A stretch of DNA of 64,000 nt from Paenibacillus chondroitinus NBRC 15376 (GCF_004000765.1 NZ_BILW01000001.1:372001-436000), one strand, 5' to 3'; counted from the first letter of the stretch, positions 1-10,499 are shown. Program-made: numbers and translations. The notes: a model not told the origin generated them from the sequence alone.

Positions 1-2559
1 GCTGCCATTCGGCCAATTTGACGGCATTGCCGGTAAAAGATGGATTTGTTTAGCGTAAGTGCTTTGAAGGAGCATTTCAGCAATACCCGAGGTAAAGCCG
101 AAATTACCGTCAATCTGGAAAGGAGGATGAGTGTCAAATAAATTTTTATTTATCCTATTTTTAAGCTGCAGGTTTAGAAGTGAATAGGCACGTTGTCCAT
201 CCAGAAGGTTAGCCCAAGCGTTTATCTTCCACGCCATACTCCAGCCAGTGCTTAAATCCCCGCGTCTATTGAGGGATACTTTAGCTGCATCTGCTAATGC
301 CGGAGTTGAAAGCGGTGAAATCGTATTGCCGGGGAACAGGCCGTACAACTGGGAAATATGCCTGTGGGTTGGATCTGTCTCTACAAAATCACCCTGATTC
401 CACTCCCTGATTTGCCCCAAGCTGCCAATTTGCGGCTGCGGTATTTTAGCAACAGCGGTTTGAAGCTGAGATCTAAACGTGTCATCCACACCAAGGATCG
501 TACTTGCCGTTATGGTATTATTGAAAAGTTCTTCAATGATCCGGTGGTCCGCCTCCGTACCTGCAGATATCTGATAGGAAGCACCGTTATATTTAAATGA
601 ATTCTCAGGAGATGTTGTAGGCGTTGAGATTAAGAAGTTGCCCTGTGGAGTAAGGAAATTAAGATAAAATTGTGCTGCTTCCTTCAAAATCGGATATCCT
701 TTGGTTGCTAGGTAGTTGGTATCCCTAGTGAAGCTGTAATATTCCCATACATCTTGGGCTAGCCATCCGGAACCACCCATGAATAGTCCGCTATCAGCAG
801 GCTTGTAAGGCATTGTGAAGCCCCAAACGTCTGTCTTCTTTGCTGCAAACCAGCCTGCCTGGATATTAAAATAATTTTTGGCCGTTTCTCTGCCACTGGG
901 TCTCAAACTGTCAATTAGATCGATCATTGGCATATGGGTTTCGGTCAGATTGGTAACCTGTGATGGCCAGTAATTCATGTTAAAGTTGATATTGAAACAA
1001 TACATGCTACCCCATGACGGCGTATTGCTGTTGTTCCATATTCCCTGAAGGTTGGCAGGCTGGCCGCCTTGTCTGGAACTGCTGATCAAAAGGTAACGTC
1101 CGTACTGGAATAACAAACTCTCCAGCCCTGGATCCGCGGAACCGTTCTTATAATTGGTCAAACGTGTGTCGGTAGGGACGGCGTCCATATTGGTCCCCTT
1201 AAAATCAAGGCTGACCCTGTCGAAAAGATTTTTATAATCCGAGGTATGTGTTGACTTGAGCTGTTCATAGGTCTTGTTTCCGGCGTTATATACGGCACTT
1301 GTTACATCCGCCGCATAATCCGTATTTCCGGCATAATTGAGCCAATTATTGGTATATGTGGTATAAGTGGACATGAATATTGTAACGCTGTCCGCATTGG
1401 TCACACTCGCAACATTGGAGGCTATGGACTGGGAACCGCCACTCGGCAGTACCTTGATCCTGGTCTGAAAGCTAAGCGCGCCCGTATTGTTTTTCCCATC
1501 GACAATTAACGTATTGTTTCCGCTTGAAGACTGTACGATATTATATTGGGGACTATCCATGGACACCTGGGTTGTAATGGACTGCGGGGCACTGCTGGTG
1601 AGCCTTATGACCATCACATTGTCGGGATAGCTGGAAAAATACTCCCTGGTGAAAGTTTTACCGTCCTTTTCATACGAAACCTTGGCAATTCCAGTATTAA
1701 GGTTCAATTCACGGACATAATTGCTTATACCTGATTCATGTCCTGCAAATGTCAGATTGATATCGCCAAGGTTCTGGTATTCTCCAAAATCCTCGGGCCC
1801 ATAATTAGGCGTATTACCAAGCCAATTATTAAAATGAGTCTTTGCAGAAGCAAAATCATTGTTGTTCAGGGCCGTTTTTATCTGTGAAAATTCGGTGTAG
1901 TTGGCTGGTGTAGTCTGTACCTTTTTCCCGCTAAATATGGTTGCTTCATTAATCTGGACTCTGTCAACGCCGGTGCCTCCGAAAACCATTCCTCCAAGCT
2001 TGCCGTTACCGATCGGGAGTGCTTCGGTTTCCCAGTTAGCAGCTGGTGCAGAGTACCATAGACGCTGTGATTGGCGTTGGTTCACCAGCCGTATAGCGTC
2101 CAAGCCGAGCGTATACCCTAAACTGCTGGCATTCTTGCCGGTCACAGTAAATCTGAATGTTTTATTTCCAGCAGAGGCAAAGTTGACTGTACCATGGTTA
2201 ACTTCCGTATATAGTGCAGTACTTGAATAAAGATCCACTGCACCGCCCTGGTTGACTTCGCCGATGGATAACTGGTAAATACCTCTTGAGTCCACTTTTT
2301 TGTTTTTTACATATACGGTGTACGGACCTGGAACCGGAACATTCACCGTGTATTCGACGTAAGCTCCGACGGTAGATGTTGAAAGCATATGCCAGGCGCC
2401 GGCACTGCTGTTCGAATCCGGATAATTTGCCAACGTACCGCCTACTGCCGAACTGGCAGCGCTTTCGCATTCATAGATAGTTTCTGCCGACGTTTCGGAA
2501 GCGCTTGCATAACTTCCATCAAAAAAAGATGCAAGTAATAGGAAGATAAGCAAAACCAT
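1..2559 (-). CDS. GH95 alpha-L-fucosidase-type glycosidase, 3' end cut by window
   Basis: Secreted glycoside hydrolase of family GH95 (alpha-L-fucosidase, some members alpha-L-galactosidase). The reading frame is open from 2559 to base 1 (853 codons) with no stop, so the last few dozen residues lie outside the window. A hydrophobic leader (about residues 1-20) is followed by a CBM6/35-like beta-sandwich (about 25-145) and the catalytic region. Visible GH95 hallmarks are the N-terminal [20 protein letters not shown] stretch, the [10 protein letters not shown] segment with paired Asn, the general-acid segment [10 protein letters not shown] (Glu719) and the [11 protein letters not shown] motif (Asp817), so this copy looks catalytically complete. 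The start is uncertain. ATG at 2559 lies 38 bases after a strong GAGGAGG. An in-frame TTG at 2608 or a non-standard ATA at 2590 would add the basic RRKK residues a signal peptide normally has. Confidence 0.9.
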   Translation of the reverse strand, partial: MVLLIFLLLASFFDGSYASASETSAETIYECESAASSAVGGTLANYPDSNSSAGAWHMLSTSTVGAYVEYTVNVPVPGPYTVYVKNKKVDSRGIYQLSIGEVNQGGAVDLYSSTALYTEVNHGTVNFASAGNKTFRFTVTGKNASSLGYTLGLDAIRLVNQRQSQRLWYSAPAANWETEALPIGNGKLGGMVFGGTGVDRVQINEATIFSGKKVQTTPANYTEFSQIKTALNNNDFASAKTHFNNWLGNTPNYGPEDFGEYQNLGDINLTFAGHESGISNYVRELNLNTGIAKVSYEKDGKTFTREYFSSYPDNVMVIRLTSSAPQSITTQVSMDSPQYNIVQSSSGNNTLIVDGKNNTGALSFQTRIKVLPSGGSQSIASNVASVTNADSVTIFMSTYTTYTNNWLNYAGNTDYAADVTSAVYNAGNKTYEQLKSTHTSDYKNLFDRVSLDFKGTNMDAVPTDTRLTNYKNGSADPGLESLLFQYGRYLLISSSRQGGQPANLQGIWNNSNTPSWGSMYCFNINFNMNYWPSQVTNLTETHMPMIDLIDSLRPSGRETAKNYFNIQAGWFAAKKTDVWGFTMPYKPADSGLFMGGSGWLAQDVWEYYSFTRDTNYLATKGYPILKEAAQFYLNFLTPQGNFLISTPTTSPENSFKYNGASYQISAGTEADHRIIEELFNNTITASTILGVDDTFRSQLQTAVAKIPQPQIGSLGQIREWNQGDFVETDPTHRHISQLYGLFPGNTISPLSTPALADAAKVSLNRRGDLSTGWSMAWKINAWANLLDGQRAYSLLNLQLKNRINKNLFDTHPPFQIDGNFGFTSGIAEMLLQSTYAKQIHLLPAMPSNWPNGS

Positions 2560-2863
2560 ACTATTCTTTTTCCTTCTGATAAGTACTATAAAAATTCCTC
2601 CTCTCAATTTATGACTACATTTTTTATGCTAGCATGCTTTCCTTCGAATCATAATGGCGTTTTCTAAGCAATTGTAGTGAGATTCTATGTTCTTAATCCT
2701 AGCAAAAGATTGGAACCTCTCAAGCTGATTCCTGTTCGACAGGAGTCAGCTTGTTTGGCTAAGAAGATCGAAGGAAAACACATATTCAGCTTAGTTTATT
2801 CCATTCATACAGTCTAAGGGCACAATTATACTTAGCGTATGAAGGGAGAGAGGAGTAGAACCT
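2560..2863. promoter_or_regulatory. divergent intergenic region, mostly regulatory
   Basis: This 304-base gap separates the minus-strand GH95 gene from the plus-strand permease operon. Its right half holds a family A promoter (listed separately). The left half holds the GAGGAGG ribosome binding site of the GH95 gene on the minus strand (2604-2598). An ATCATA at 2648-2653 reads TATGAT on the minus strand and could be its -10 box, but no convincing -35 was found. Confidence 0.5.
2765..2832 (+). promoter_or_regulatory. family A promoter, copy 1 (permease operon)
   Basis: Box 1 (AGATCGAAGGAAAACAC) starts 30 bases before box 2 (TTTATTCCAT, 2795-2804). Box 2 is followed by exactly 22 bases and TATACT (2827-2832). 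There is no TTGACA-like -35; box 2 sits just upstream of that position, as expected for an activator-dependent promoter. The same two boxes with the same two spacings occur at 12011, 19183 and 33760. Confidence 0.7.
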
Positions 2864-3757
2864 ATGAATTTGAAAGAGAAGTCGAGGGAAAATGTGGCCG
2901 GGTATTTATTTATCCTCCCGAATCTGCTTGGTTTCAGTTTTTTTATTTTGTTTCCTTTGCTGTTTAGTATGATTCTGGTTTTCACGGATTGGAACTATTT
3001 GCAAGGAGTAAAGGGGCTTGTGTTTGTCGGATTGGATAACATCGTGAGGCTAATTCACGATGAGAACGTATTCCTCTCTTTGAAGCATAACGTCGTTTTT
3101 TCCGTCATCACGGTGTCAGCTTCGATAGCGATCGGACTCGCACTAGCTGCCATTCTGAACAATTATGTTTATTTAAAAACATGGATCCGTACGCTTATTT
3201 TTCTTCCTTATATGAGCAGTTTGGTGGCTATCTCCGTTGTATGGCGGGTGTTGTTCAATAGCTCGGAAGGACCGATTAATGCGTTGTTGAGAGCGGTCGG
3301 CATTTCAAATCCGCCTGGCTGGCTCGCGAGTCCGGATTACGCATTAATTGCCATTATGATCATGACCATCTGGACTTACGTTGGATATGCGATGATTTTG
3401 TATATGGCCGGCCTTCAGGGGATATCCAGGGAACTGTACGAAGCGGCCTCGATCGACGGTGCAACACCGTTCAATCAATTTACGGCTATTACCATACAGA
3501 TGCTGAAGCCAACTACATTCTTGATAGCAATTACCTTAATTAATTCCTCGCTTCAAGTTTTTGCAGCCGTTCAGGTCATGACGAATGGCGGGCCGCTTCA
3601 ATCAACGATGGTGATGTCGCTTTACATTTACTCGCAAGCATTCGAGTTGAACCAAATGAGTTATTCCGCAACGGTTTCCTGGCTATTGTTTTCGGTTATT
3701 TTCCTGGTCACGCTCGTACAGTGGAGAACTCAAAAAAAATGGCAGGACCAGTACTAG
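2864..3757 (+). CDS. sugar ABC transporter permease (MalF/UgpA type)
   Basis: Integral membrane subunit of a carbohydrate ABC importer. The 297 residues contain six predicted membrane segments. Near residue 190 is the cytoplasmic EAA loop (EAASIDGATPFNQF) that docks on the ATPase. GAGAGGAG precedes the ATG. The gene is 12 bases from a second permease, forming the usual heterodimer. No ATPase gene is present, so a shared MsmX-type ATPase encoded elsewhere is inferred. The likely binding-protein partner is the lipoprotein at 10573. Transcription is expected from the family A promoter just upstream. The substrate cannot be read from sequence; the context suggests fucosylated or galactosylated oligosaccharides. 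Confidence 0.93.
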   Translation: MNLKEKSRENVAGYLFILPNLLGFSFFILFPLLFSMILVFTDWNYLQGVKGLVFVGLDNIVRLIHDENVFLSLKHNVVFSVITVSASIAIGLALAAILNNYVYLKTWIRTLIFLPYMSSLVAISVVWRVLFNSSEGPINALLRAVGISNPPGWLASPDYALIAIMIMTIWTYVGYAMILYMAGLQGISRELYEAASIDGATPFNQFTAITIQMLKPTTFLIAITLINSSLQVFAAVQVMTNGGPLQSTMVMSLYIYSQAFELNQMSYSATVSWLLFSVIFLVTLVQWRTQKKWQDQY

Positions 3758-3769
3758 GAGGCTATTCAT

Positions 3770-4612
3770 ATGCTCAGTCTGTCTCAAAAAAATACGCTTC
3801 TTAGAAGTGTTCTAACGGTATTGTTATTATCGATCGGGATTCTCATGGTCCTCCCGTTTCTCTGGATGGCGTCAGCGTCGTTTAAGAACCAAGCTGATAT
3901 TTTCGAGTTTCCGATTCGGTGGATTCCGAAAGCATTCGACTGGTCGAACTACCAAGAAGTTTGGTTGGGTAAAGTTCCTTATTATGTCTTCTATATAAAT
4001 TCCATCAAAATTACATTTTTGCAGGTGCTAGGCTCGCTAGTAACCAGTTCATTAGCCGGATTTGCTTTCGCAAGGTTGAGATTCCAATTCAGAGATTCGA
4101 TTTTCCTGATTTATTTGGCAACGATGATCGTTCCGCCGCAAGTGCTGTTTGTTCCCAGATTTATACTATTTGACTATTTGAATCTTGTGAATACGCATGA
4201 GGCGATCATTCTTCCCGGCATGTTTACCGTTTTGGGAACCTTCCTGATGCGGCAGTTTTTCAGCACATTGCCTACAGAGTTGTTCGAGGCCAGCAAGATC
4301 GACGGCGCCGGTTATTGGAGAATGTATTGGCAAATTTCGCTCCCGCTCGTTAAGCCGGCTTTGGTCACGTTATTGATCTTGACTTTTACCTGGCATTGGA
4401 ATGAATACGAGAATCCGCTTATTTTGCTTAGAGACCGAGACCTGTTTACGATACCGTTAGGTTTGCTTAGCTATACAGATGGTGAAAACAGCACAAACTA
4501 TCCGCTCATTATGGCGGCATCGGTTCTTGCTCTCGCGCCTCTCGTGATCATCGTCTGCCTGTGCCAACGATGGTTTGTCGAAGGCATTGCGAATACGGGG
4601 TTAAAAGGCTAG
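3770..4612 (+). CDS. sugar ABC transporter permease (MalG/UgpE type)
   Basis: Second membrane subunit of the importer, 280 residues with six predicted membrane helices and the EAA loop (EASKIDGAGYWRMYW). The C-terminal end (FVEGIANTGLKG) is typical of the MalG/UgpE/LacG branch. TAGGAGG lies seven bases before the ATG. It forms an operon with the preceding permease (12-base gap) and with the FAD oxidoreductase 56 bases downstream; no terminator lies between them. Confidence 0.93.
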   Translation: MLSLSQKNTLLRSVLTVLLLSIGILMVLPFLWMASASFKNQADIFEFPIRWIPKAFDWSNYQEVWLGKVPYYVFYINSIKITFLQVLGSLVTSSLAGFAFARLRFQFRDSIFLIYLATMIVPPQVLFVPRFILFDYLNLVNTHEAIILPGMFTVLGTFLMRQFFSTLPTELFEASKIDGAGYWRMYWQISLPLVKPALVTLLILTFTWHWNEYENPLILLRDRDLFTIPLGLLSYTDGENSTNYPLIMAASVLALAPLVIIVCLCQRWFVEGIANTGLKG

Positions 4613-4668
4613 CCTTATTTATAAATATTCAGCCAACTCAAAAAAGAAATAACAAGGAGACATGCGCA

Positions 4669-6978
4669 ATGAAAATCAAGAAGGAAAGCTATCAAGTCGT
4701 TGTTTGCGGGGGAGGTTTGGCCGGTTTTTGCGCTGCCGTTGCGGCGGCCCGTCAGGGAGCCAAAACGGTGCTCATTCATGACCGCCCGGTCTTCGGTGGC
4801 AATGCGTCTTCCGAAATTCGGGTAACCCCGCACGGAGCCGCTGCGTTCCATGCTTATGGCAGGGAAACCGGTATTATCTCTGAATTGTTAATTGAAGAGA
4901 GAGCCCGCAATCACGAGCATATCGGTGAAAATGGCCGGACTAACAGCGTTTCGGATATGGTGATGTACGATATGGCGGTTAGAACGAATCATCTGACTTT
5001 TTACCTGAACACCTCTGTGCTGCATGTGGAAAAGTCAGACGATAGAACGATTAAGTCCATCAAGGCAAACGTCGCTAATGCGGAAACAGAGCTCCATATC
5101 GAAGGCGACATCTTCATTGACTGTACGGGTGATGCTATCGTTGCCGACAAGGCAGGCTGCGAATGGCGCTGGGGCAGCGAAAGCTTCGATGAGTTCCGGG
5201 AGCCGCATGCGCCGGCTGAGGAAAGCAGCGATACGATGGGCAATTCGATTCATTTCCGTGCCGTTGATATGGGACGTCCCGTTCCGTTCGAAGCGCCGGA
5301 GTGGGCGGTTAAGCATGAGAATCCGGATTATTTCTACAAGCAAGGAAGACATTTTTATGATCTGGAATCCGGCTTCTGGTGGATTGAAATCGGCGTCCCT
5401 TGGAATACGATTTATGACAATGAGACGATCCGTCATGAGCTTACCCGGCACACGTTAGGGATTTGGGATTGGATGAAGAATATAGATCCTGACATTAAAC
5501 AAAAGGCTGCCAATTATGCTTTGGATTGGATTGGTCAAGTACCGGCCAAACGGGAAAGCCGCAGAGTTATCGGCCAGTATTTCATGACCGAGCATGATCC
5601 GGCCAATAATACGATATTCCCGGATGAAGTCGCATATGGCGGCTGGTTTATTGATCTTCATACGCCGGGAGGATTGCTTGCTCCTACTGCTGAACCTGCA
5701 AGCGCAGAAGGGTACCCTGAAACATCGGAGTATGCCCGCAAGAGCTACTGTGGTCCTTATGGCATTCCGTTTCGGATGCTGGTGGCGAAAGATGTCGATA
5801 ATCTGATGATGGCCGGACGTAATGTCAGCGTAACGCATGCGGCACTAGGAACGGTTCGTGTAATGGCTACGACCGCTTTGATGGGACAAGCGGTCGGCGT
5901 AGGAGCGGCAATTGCACTTGAGAAACAAATCGCCGTCCCCGATATTTATAAGGATGCGATTCGTGATGTTCAGCAAACGTTGCTGCGGGACGGCTGCTTC
6001 CTGCCCAATATCCGAAATGAAGATAAATCCGATTTAGCTCGACTGGCCCAGGTATCGGCAAGCAGTTCAGCGCTTGTTTACGGAGCGGGACCGGAAACGG
6101 AAGACAGAACCTATGGACTACGCAATGAGAAAGAGAAGACAAGACGCGCGAATCTTGCTGAACCGCTGACTCACCGAAGAGGCCAATGGATTGCCATAGG
6201 TTCGGGAAATATGGATTTACTTTCCGTGTGTTTGTCCAATTCGACGAAAGAGGAGCAAACGGTAAAGGCCTACTTAGTTGAAGTTAACCATATTTGGGAC
6301 TATCGAACCGAGCCGGGTCAGCCGCTTGCCGAAGCAGACCTGACTGTGCCAGCGAACTCCCAATGCGTATGGGTGGATTGGCCGCTTCAATTGGCACACA
6401 TTCGGAAAAAAGGCTATGTCCGGTTGGATTTGGATATAAACCCTAACGTAGAATGGCATTCAGCCAGTACAGTGATTCCTGGACATACCGCTGCTTACGA
6501 TATGGGCGAAGGCAGAATGCGACGTTATATGCAAGACGGGGGAACGTTGAGCTTTAAAGTTTCTCCTCCGCAGGAGGCATATCCTCCCGGGCAAGTCATC
6601 AGTGGTGTTACCCGCCCTCACCAATCGACGAATATATGGCGCTCGGATCCGAATCAACCGCTCGCTCAATGGCTTGCGTTGAAGTGGGAAAGCCCGCAAA
6701 CGATATCGGAAGTCCATTTGACTTTCCCTGGGCATCTGCTAAGAGAACTCCATAATTATGCGCCATTATATCGAGATCCGCAGTGTCCTAAACAGTACGA
6801 TGTGCAGGCGTTAATTAACGATGTATGGGTGACGGTAGCCAGAAAAGAAGGAAACTATCAACGGTTGCAGAAACATGTCCTTGATCAGCCTGTTAGAACA
6901 AGCCAGATTCGTATTGTCGTGGAAGCTACGAATGGCGATGCTTCTGCTGCGATTTACGAAGTGCGTTGTTATGCTTAG
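4669..6978 (+). CDS. FAD-dependent oxidoreductase (FAD_oxidored family) with C-terminal beta domains
   Basis: Predicted cytoplasmic flavoprotein of 769 residues with no signal peptide. The N-terminal Rossmann segment has the dinucleotide motif GGGLAG (residues 14-19) and the FGGNASSEIRV segment typical of the FAD_oxidored family (PF12831). The family hallmarks MMAGRNVSVTHAALGTVRVM and GQAVGVGAA follow near residue 390. After about residue 450 the fold changes to predicted beta-sandwich sequence, with a discoidin-like end (TNIWRSDPNQPLAQWLALKW). The start is the ATG after AAGGAGA; the frame also extends back into the permease gene. Lying between permeases and a two-component system, it probably oxidises an imported sugar or glycoside. 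Related proteins are common in polysaccharide loci but few have a known substrate. Confidence 0.85.
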   Translation: MKIKKESYQVVVCGGGLAGFCAAVAAARQGAKTVLIHDRPVFGGNASSEIRVTPHGAAAFHAYGRETGIISELLIEERARNHEHIGENGRTNSVSDMVMYDMAVRTNHLTFYLNTSVLHVEKSDDRTIKSIKANVANAETELHIEGDIFIDCTGDAIVADKAGCEWRWGSESFDEFREPHAPAEESSDTMGNSIHFRAVDMGRPVPFEAPEWAVKHENPDYFYKQGRHFYDLESGFWWIEIGVPWNTIYDNETIRHELTRHTLGIWDWMKNIDPDIKQKAANYALDWIGQVPAKRESRRVIGQYFMTEHDPANNTIFPDEVAYGGWFIDLHTPGGLLAPTAEPASAEGYPETSEYARKSYCGPYGIPFRMLVAKDVDNLMMAGRNVSVTHAALGTVRVMATTALMGQAVGVGAAIALEKQIAVPDIYKDAIRDVQQTLLRDGCFLPNIRNEDKSDLARLAQVSASSSALVYGAGPETEDRTYGLRNEKEKTRRANLAEPLTHRRGQWIAIGSGNMDLLSVCLSNSTKEEQTVKAYLVEVNHIWDYRTEPGQPLAEADLTVPANSQCVWVDWPLQLAHIRKKGYVRLDLDINPNVEWHSASTVIPGHTAAYDMGEGRMRRYMQDGGTLSFKVSPPQEAYPPGQVISGVTRPHQSTNIWRSDPNQPLAQWLALKWESPQTISEVHLTFPGHLLRELHNYAPLYRDPQCPKQYDVQALINDVWVTVARKEGNYQRLQKHVLDQPVRTSQIRIVVEATNGDASAAIYEVRCYA

Positions 6979-6987
6979 CATGTTTAG

Positions 6988-7017
6988 CCGGAGAGATCCC
7001 TCTCCGGGCTTTTTTTC
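6988..7017 (+). terminator. rho-independent terminator
   Basis: An eight-pair stem (CCGGAGAG / CTCTCCGG, four-base loop) is followed by a run of T. It ends the permease-oxidoreductase operon, so the kinase at 7099 must have its own promoter. Confidence 0.9.
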
Positions 7018-7098
7018 TTTCATTTCTCTCAATCAAAGTCTACCTACAAATGATATACTTGATGAGAGTGAATGTCATAAATTAGGAGAGGATGGCTA

Positions 7099-8886
7099 TT
7101 GATCAACCCTTGGAATCCCTATAATTCGTTCAGGGGCAAACTCATTTTCTATTTCATTCTCGTTATTGTTGTCCCGACGCTCGTTATTTTCTTGACGTAC
7201 TCCTACAATTCTCAGCGTGTACTCGAAGAAAAGATATACAATGCGAACCAGGAATTGGTCGATCAATCGGCAAATACGATGAACGAATTGGCGGCAAGAA
7301 TGGTCAAAGCCGCATTATTCGCCGAATCGGACTTTAATCAGTTTTATCGCTCCGATTTTTCGGATTGGAACATCAATTATGATGCGTTTATCCCTTTAAA
7401 ACAATTGCAAAACAGGCTTACAATTACACGCGATTTGCTGCTGAACAGCGAGGCTTTCCTCCAGGTTACGGATGGTCGGCGGTTTGCCGTCTCAACGCTT
7501 TTTAACTATGATAACGATGCAATTATCGAAGAGGATTGGTATTCGCATGCCCAACAAGCCAAAGGTTTTCCTTACTGGTCAATATCTTATAAAATGAACC
7601 CGGATCACGGGTATACACAAGTAGGTATAGAGACACCTTATGTCCTCATGTCGCGTATCCTTCGCAAGGACGATGGAAACTTGAACGGAAAGGAGGTAGT
7701 TGCGATTGGCGTTCCGAGCGAAGCGTTTTTTGGGAAAAGTGCAATGTTGGATGGCAGTATGCCAAGATTTTTAATCCAAACAAGCGACAATGTTGCCAGG
7801 GATACAGAGGGGAATTCGTACCACGTTATTTTCGAAGAAGAGCTATCAGTAAAGTCGCGGTTGAGTGCTTTTTCAAAGAGGGCCGTGATCAATGGGAACA
7901 GATATCTCATCAATACAGCGGAAGTCTCACAAGTCGGATTCACTCTTCTGCAACTTATGCCTTACGATCATTTTACGAATCAACTCGCTCAGTCGAGGAA
8001 TCACTCGTTAGTCGGCATCCTGCTTGTTTTTCTCATGGGGACGATCCTGTTTCTAGCGCTCATGATCCGGCTGACCAAGCCGATTTATTCTCTGCTCCAC
8101 TCTATGCGGAAAGTTGGAAGAGGTAATTTTCAAACTGCGGTAACCGTAAAAGGAAGAGACGAAATTTCAGCTTTAGGCCATGAGTTTAATCAAATGGTTG
8201 CGAAGCTGGATCACCTCATCCTGGATTTGGAAGAGGAGCAGAAAAATAAAGAGGAGGCCCGATTTCAAGCGCTGCAAGCGCAAATTAATCCGCATTTTCT
8301 GTTTAATACGCTCAATTCGATCAAATTAATGGCTCTGCTTTCGGGTACGAATCAGAATGTGAGCGACATGATTACGGCGCTAGGCAAGCTTCTCGAATTT
8401 TCTATGAAACAAACGCAACAATTTGTGACGCTTAGGCAGGAGCTTGAATATTTGGAGTTATATATGACGCTGCAGAAGATACGTTTTCATGACAATATTC
8501 AGCTAAATATCCATGTGCCCGAGGCGCTTATGGATCATCGAGTTTTAAAGTTCAGCTTGCAGCCATTCGTCGAGAATAGCATTATTCATGGCGGAAAGCT
8601 GCCGTTAACTGTATGGATTCAAGCTGAACTCATGAGTGATCGATCCGGGATGTTCATTACTGTCGAGGATAATGGGAATGGCGTTCCGGAGAGTAGGCTT
8701 GCAACCATTCAGGAGCGAACGATCCACAGCAATAATGCCAAATTCAGCGGTATCGGCGTCTCAAATGTAGACAATCGGATAAAACTGCATTTCGGAAAAT
8801 TGTACGGTATTACATTAGGATTATCCCATTACGGCGGCTTAAAGGCTACAATTCGGCTGCCTATTCAAAAGGAGCAATGTGAATGA
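7099..8886 (+). CDS. sensor histidine kinase, YesM type
   Basis: Membrane sensor kinase of 595 residues. It has a first membrane helix at about 14-36, an extracellular Cache-like sensing region, a second helix at about 302-324, a HAMP linker, the His_kinase (PF06580) segment QINPHFLFNTLNSIK with phosphoaccepting His399, and a C-terminal ATPase domain (NSIIHGG, then VEDNGNG). Translation is assigned to TTG at 7099, preceded by GGAGAGG. The gene overlaps its response regulator by four bases (ATGA), so the two are translationally coupled. A TATACT at about 7051-7056 may be the -10 of its own promoter. It should sense an extracellular sugar or a ligand-loaded binding protein and phosphorylate the regulator at 8883. 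Confidence 0.93.
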   Translation: MINPWNPYNSFRGKLIFYFILVIVVPTLVIFLTYSYNSQRVLEEKIYNANQELVDQSANTMNELAARMVKAALFAESDFNQFYRSDFSDWNINYDAFIPLKQLQNRLTITRDLLLNSEAFLQVTDGRRFAVSTLFNYDNDAIIEEDWYSHAQQAKGFPYWSISYKMNPDHGYTQVGIETPYVLMSRILRKDDGNLNGKEVVAIGVPSEAFFGKSAMLDGSMPRFLIQTSDNVARDTEGNSYHVIFEEELSVKSRLSAFSKRAVINGNRYLINTAEVSQVGFTLLQLMPYDHFTNQLAQSRNHSLVGILLVFLMGTILFLALMIRLTKPIYSLLHSMRKVGRGNFQTAVTVKGRDEISALGHEFNQMVAKLDHLILDLEEEQKNKEEARFQALQAQINPHFLFNTLNSIKLMALLSGTNQNVSDMITALGKLLEFSMKQTQQFVTLRQELEYLELYMTLQKIRFHDNIQLNIHVPEALMDHRVLKFSLQPFVENSIIHGGKLPLTVWIQAELMSDRSGMFITVEDNGNGVPESRLATIQERTIHSNNAKFSGIGVSNVDNRIKLHFGKLYGITLGLSHYGGLKATIRLPIQKEQCE

Positions 8887-10472
8887 CGCGTGTACTCATT
8901 GTAGATGATGAAATTCTTGTGCGATTATCGCTCAAAACGTTGATCTCCTGGAAGGAAAATGGATTTGAAATCGCAGGCGAAGCGGAAAATGGCTTAGAAG
9001 CGCTCGCTATTTTGGAAAACTGCCCTTGCGATATTGTACTAACAGATATCCGTATGCCGGAATTGGACGGAATTGAGCTGATGAATATCATTCGGGAAAG
9101 ATGGCCGGACACGAGAATCATCGTCTTGTCCAGTTATAACGATTTTGAATATGTACAACGGGCGCTTCAAATCGGAGCGAACGATTACATTTTGAAGCTC
9201 TCCTGGGTACCCAGCGAACTCTTGCAAAAGTGTATGCGTATTCGTGCGGAGCTCGAGGTTGAACAGGCAAATCGAGTTATACATACCCAAGCAACCTTTA
9301 GAATGGAGCAACTGGAGCTGGATTTGAAAGAAAAGCTGCTTAGAAATTTGCTCGTCAAGCAAGGGACGAATATGGAGACGGATAGATTAATTTGTGAAAT
9401 TCGCTCTATTTCCAAGAAACAAACCTATCGGGTTGCTTGCGCTTCCATCGATAATTACCAACAAATTGTGGATGAAAACAGATTTAAAAGCGAACAGTTG
9501 CTAAGTTTCACAATCATCAATATTTTGAAAGAAATCGTAAAAAAATACGGAGAAGGGGATTTAATCGAAATCAGAAATGAACGTTTTGCTATATTAATGG
9601 AGCGGTTATCGGAAGATATGTTAGTCGAGATGCATTCCGCAGCATTGGCCTTTGCCAAAGTGTCGCTAAGTTTTGGGATTGTCAAGGATGCGGTAAACTT
9701 GAATGAGCTTCATTCGGCATTCATCCGAGCGGAGCATGCCCTTCAAAGCAGATTTTATAATCGGGATGCTCATTATTTTTATGATACGGATCGGACTGTT
9801 TCAGAAGCAACTGTAAAAATCGAGAGCCTGCAGGAAGATTATTGGAATATGCTGATGGATCAAAAACCCGAACAGATGGCGGATGCCATTCATTCATGGT
9901 ACGAAAAACAGAAACAGTTCCAAGTCCCCCCTGCGCTCATAAGGGAAAGATGGCTGCATCTGTTGTTATTGTTCGAAAAGAAGCTGGAGCAGCTTGGAAA
10001 GGATCTCTATGTTTTACCTTCCTACAATGAAAGGTATCCGTATGATATCATTCGCAATGCGGAGACGCTGCAAGAAATAACGGAATGGTTTGGAGGGTGG
10101 GCCATTCAAACCCTTGAATTTATACGACTGGACTCGAAGCCGCGATATCGTCAGGAAATTATTGAAGTTATGAATATTATTCAACAGGAATATGCGACAG
10201 CATTAAAAGTTTCCGATATTGCCAGACGTGTCGGCTTTGCCGAAACTTACTTGAGTGTGTTATTCAAAAAGGAAACAGGAGAGAAAATCGTCGACTATTT
10301 GATGAAAATCAGGATGAAAAAAGCTCGTGAACTGTTGCTTAATCCTTCGTATAAAATTTACGAAATTTCCGAGATGATCGGCTACAGCGACGCGACTCAT
10401 TTCAGCAAATATTTCAAGAAGATCGAAGGAGTATTTCCGCTTGAATATCGAAAGGCGGCTTTAAAATACTAA
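8883..10472 (+). CDS. response regulator with AraC-type DNA-binding domain, YesN type
   Basis: A 529-residue regulator. The N-terminal receiver has the acidic pocket VDDE, phosphoacceptor Asp55 (LTDIRMPE) and the switch Lys in DYILKLSW. A poorly conserved central region of about 250 residues follows. At the C-terminus are two AraC helix-turn-helix motifs (VSDIARRVGFAETYLSVLFK and IYEISEMIGYSDATHFSKYF). It is the partner of the overlapping kinase. The nearest candidate target is the family B promoter 28 bases after its stop, driving the binding lipoprotein. Whether it reads family A or family B sites cannot be decided from sequence. Confidence 0.93.
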   Translation: MTRVLIVDDEILVRLSLKTLISWKENGFEIAGEAENGLEALAILENCPCDIVLTDIRMPELDGIELMNIIRERWPDTRIIVLSSYNDFEYVQRALQIGANDYILKLSWVPSELLQKCMRIRAELEVEQANRVIHTQATFRMEQLELDLKEKLLRNLLVKQGTNMETDRLICEIRSISKKQTYRVACASIDNYQQIVDENRFKSEQLLSFTIINILKEIVKKYGEGDLIEIRNERFAILMERLSEDMLVEMHSAALAFAKVSLSFGIVKDAVNLNELHSAFIRAEHALQSRFYNRDAHYFYDTDRTVSEATVKIESLQEDYWNMLMDQKPEQMADAIHSWYEKQKQFQVPPALIRERWLHLLLLFEKKLEQLGKDLYVLPSYNERYPYDIIRNAETLQEITEWFGGWAIQTLEFIRLDSKPRYRQEIIEVMNIIQQEYATALKVSDIARRVGFAETYLSVLFKKETGEKIVDYLMKIRMKKARELLLNPSYKIYEISEMIGYSDATHFSKYFKKIEGVFPLEYRKAALKY

Positions 10473-10499
10473 GAAAAACACAAAATTACCGAAGAAAAT

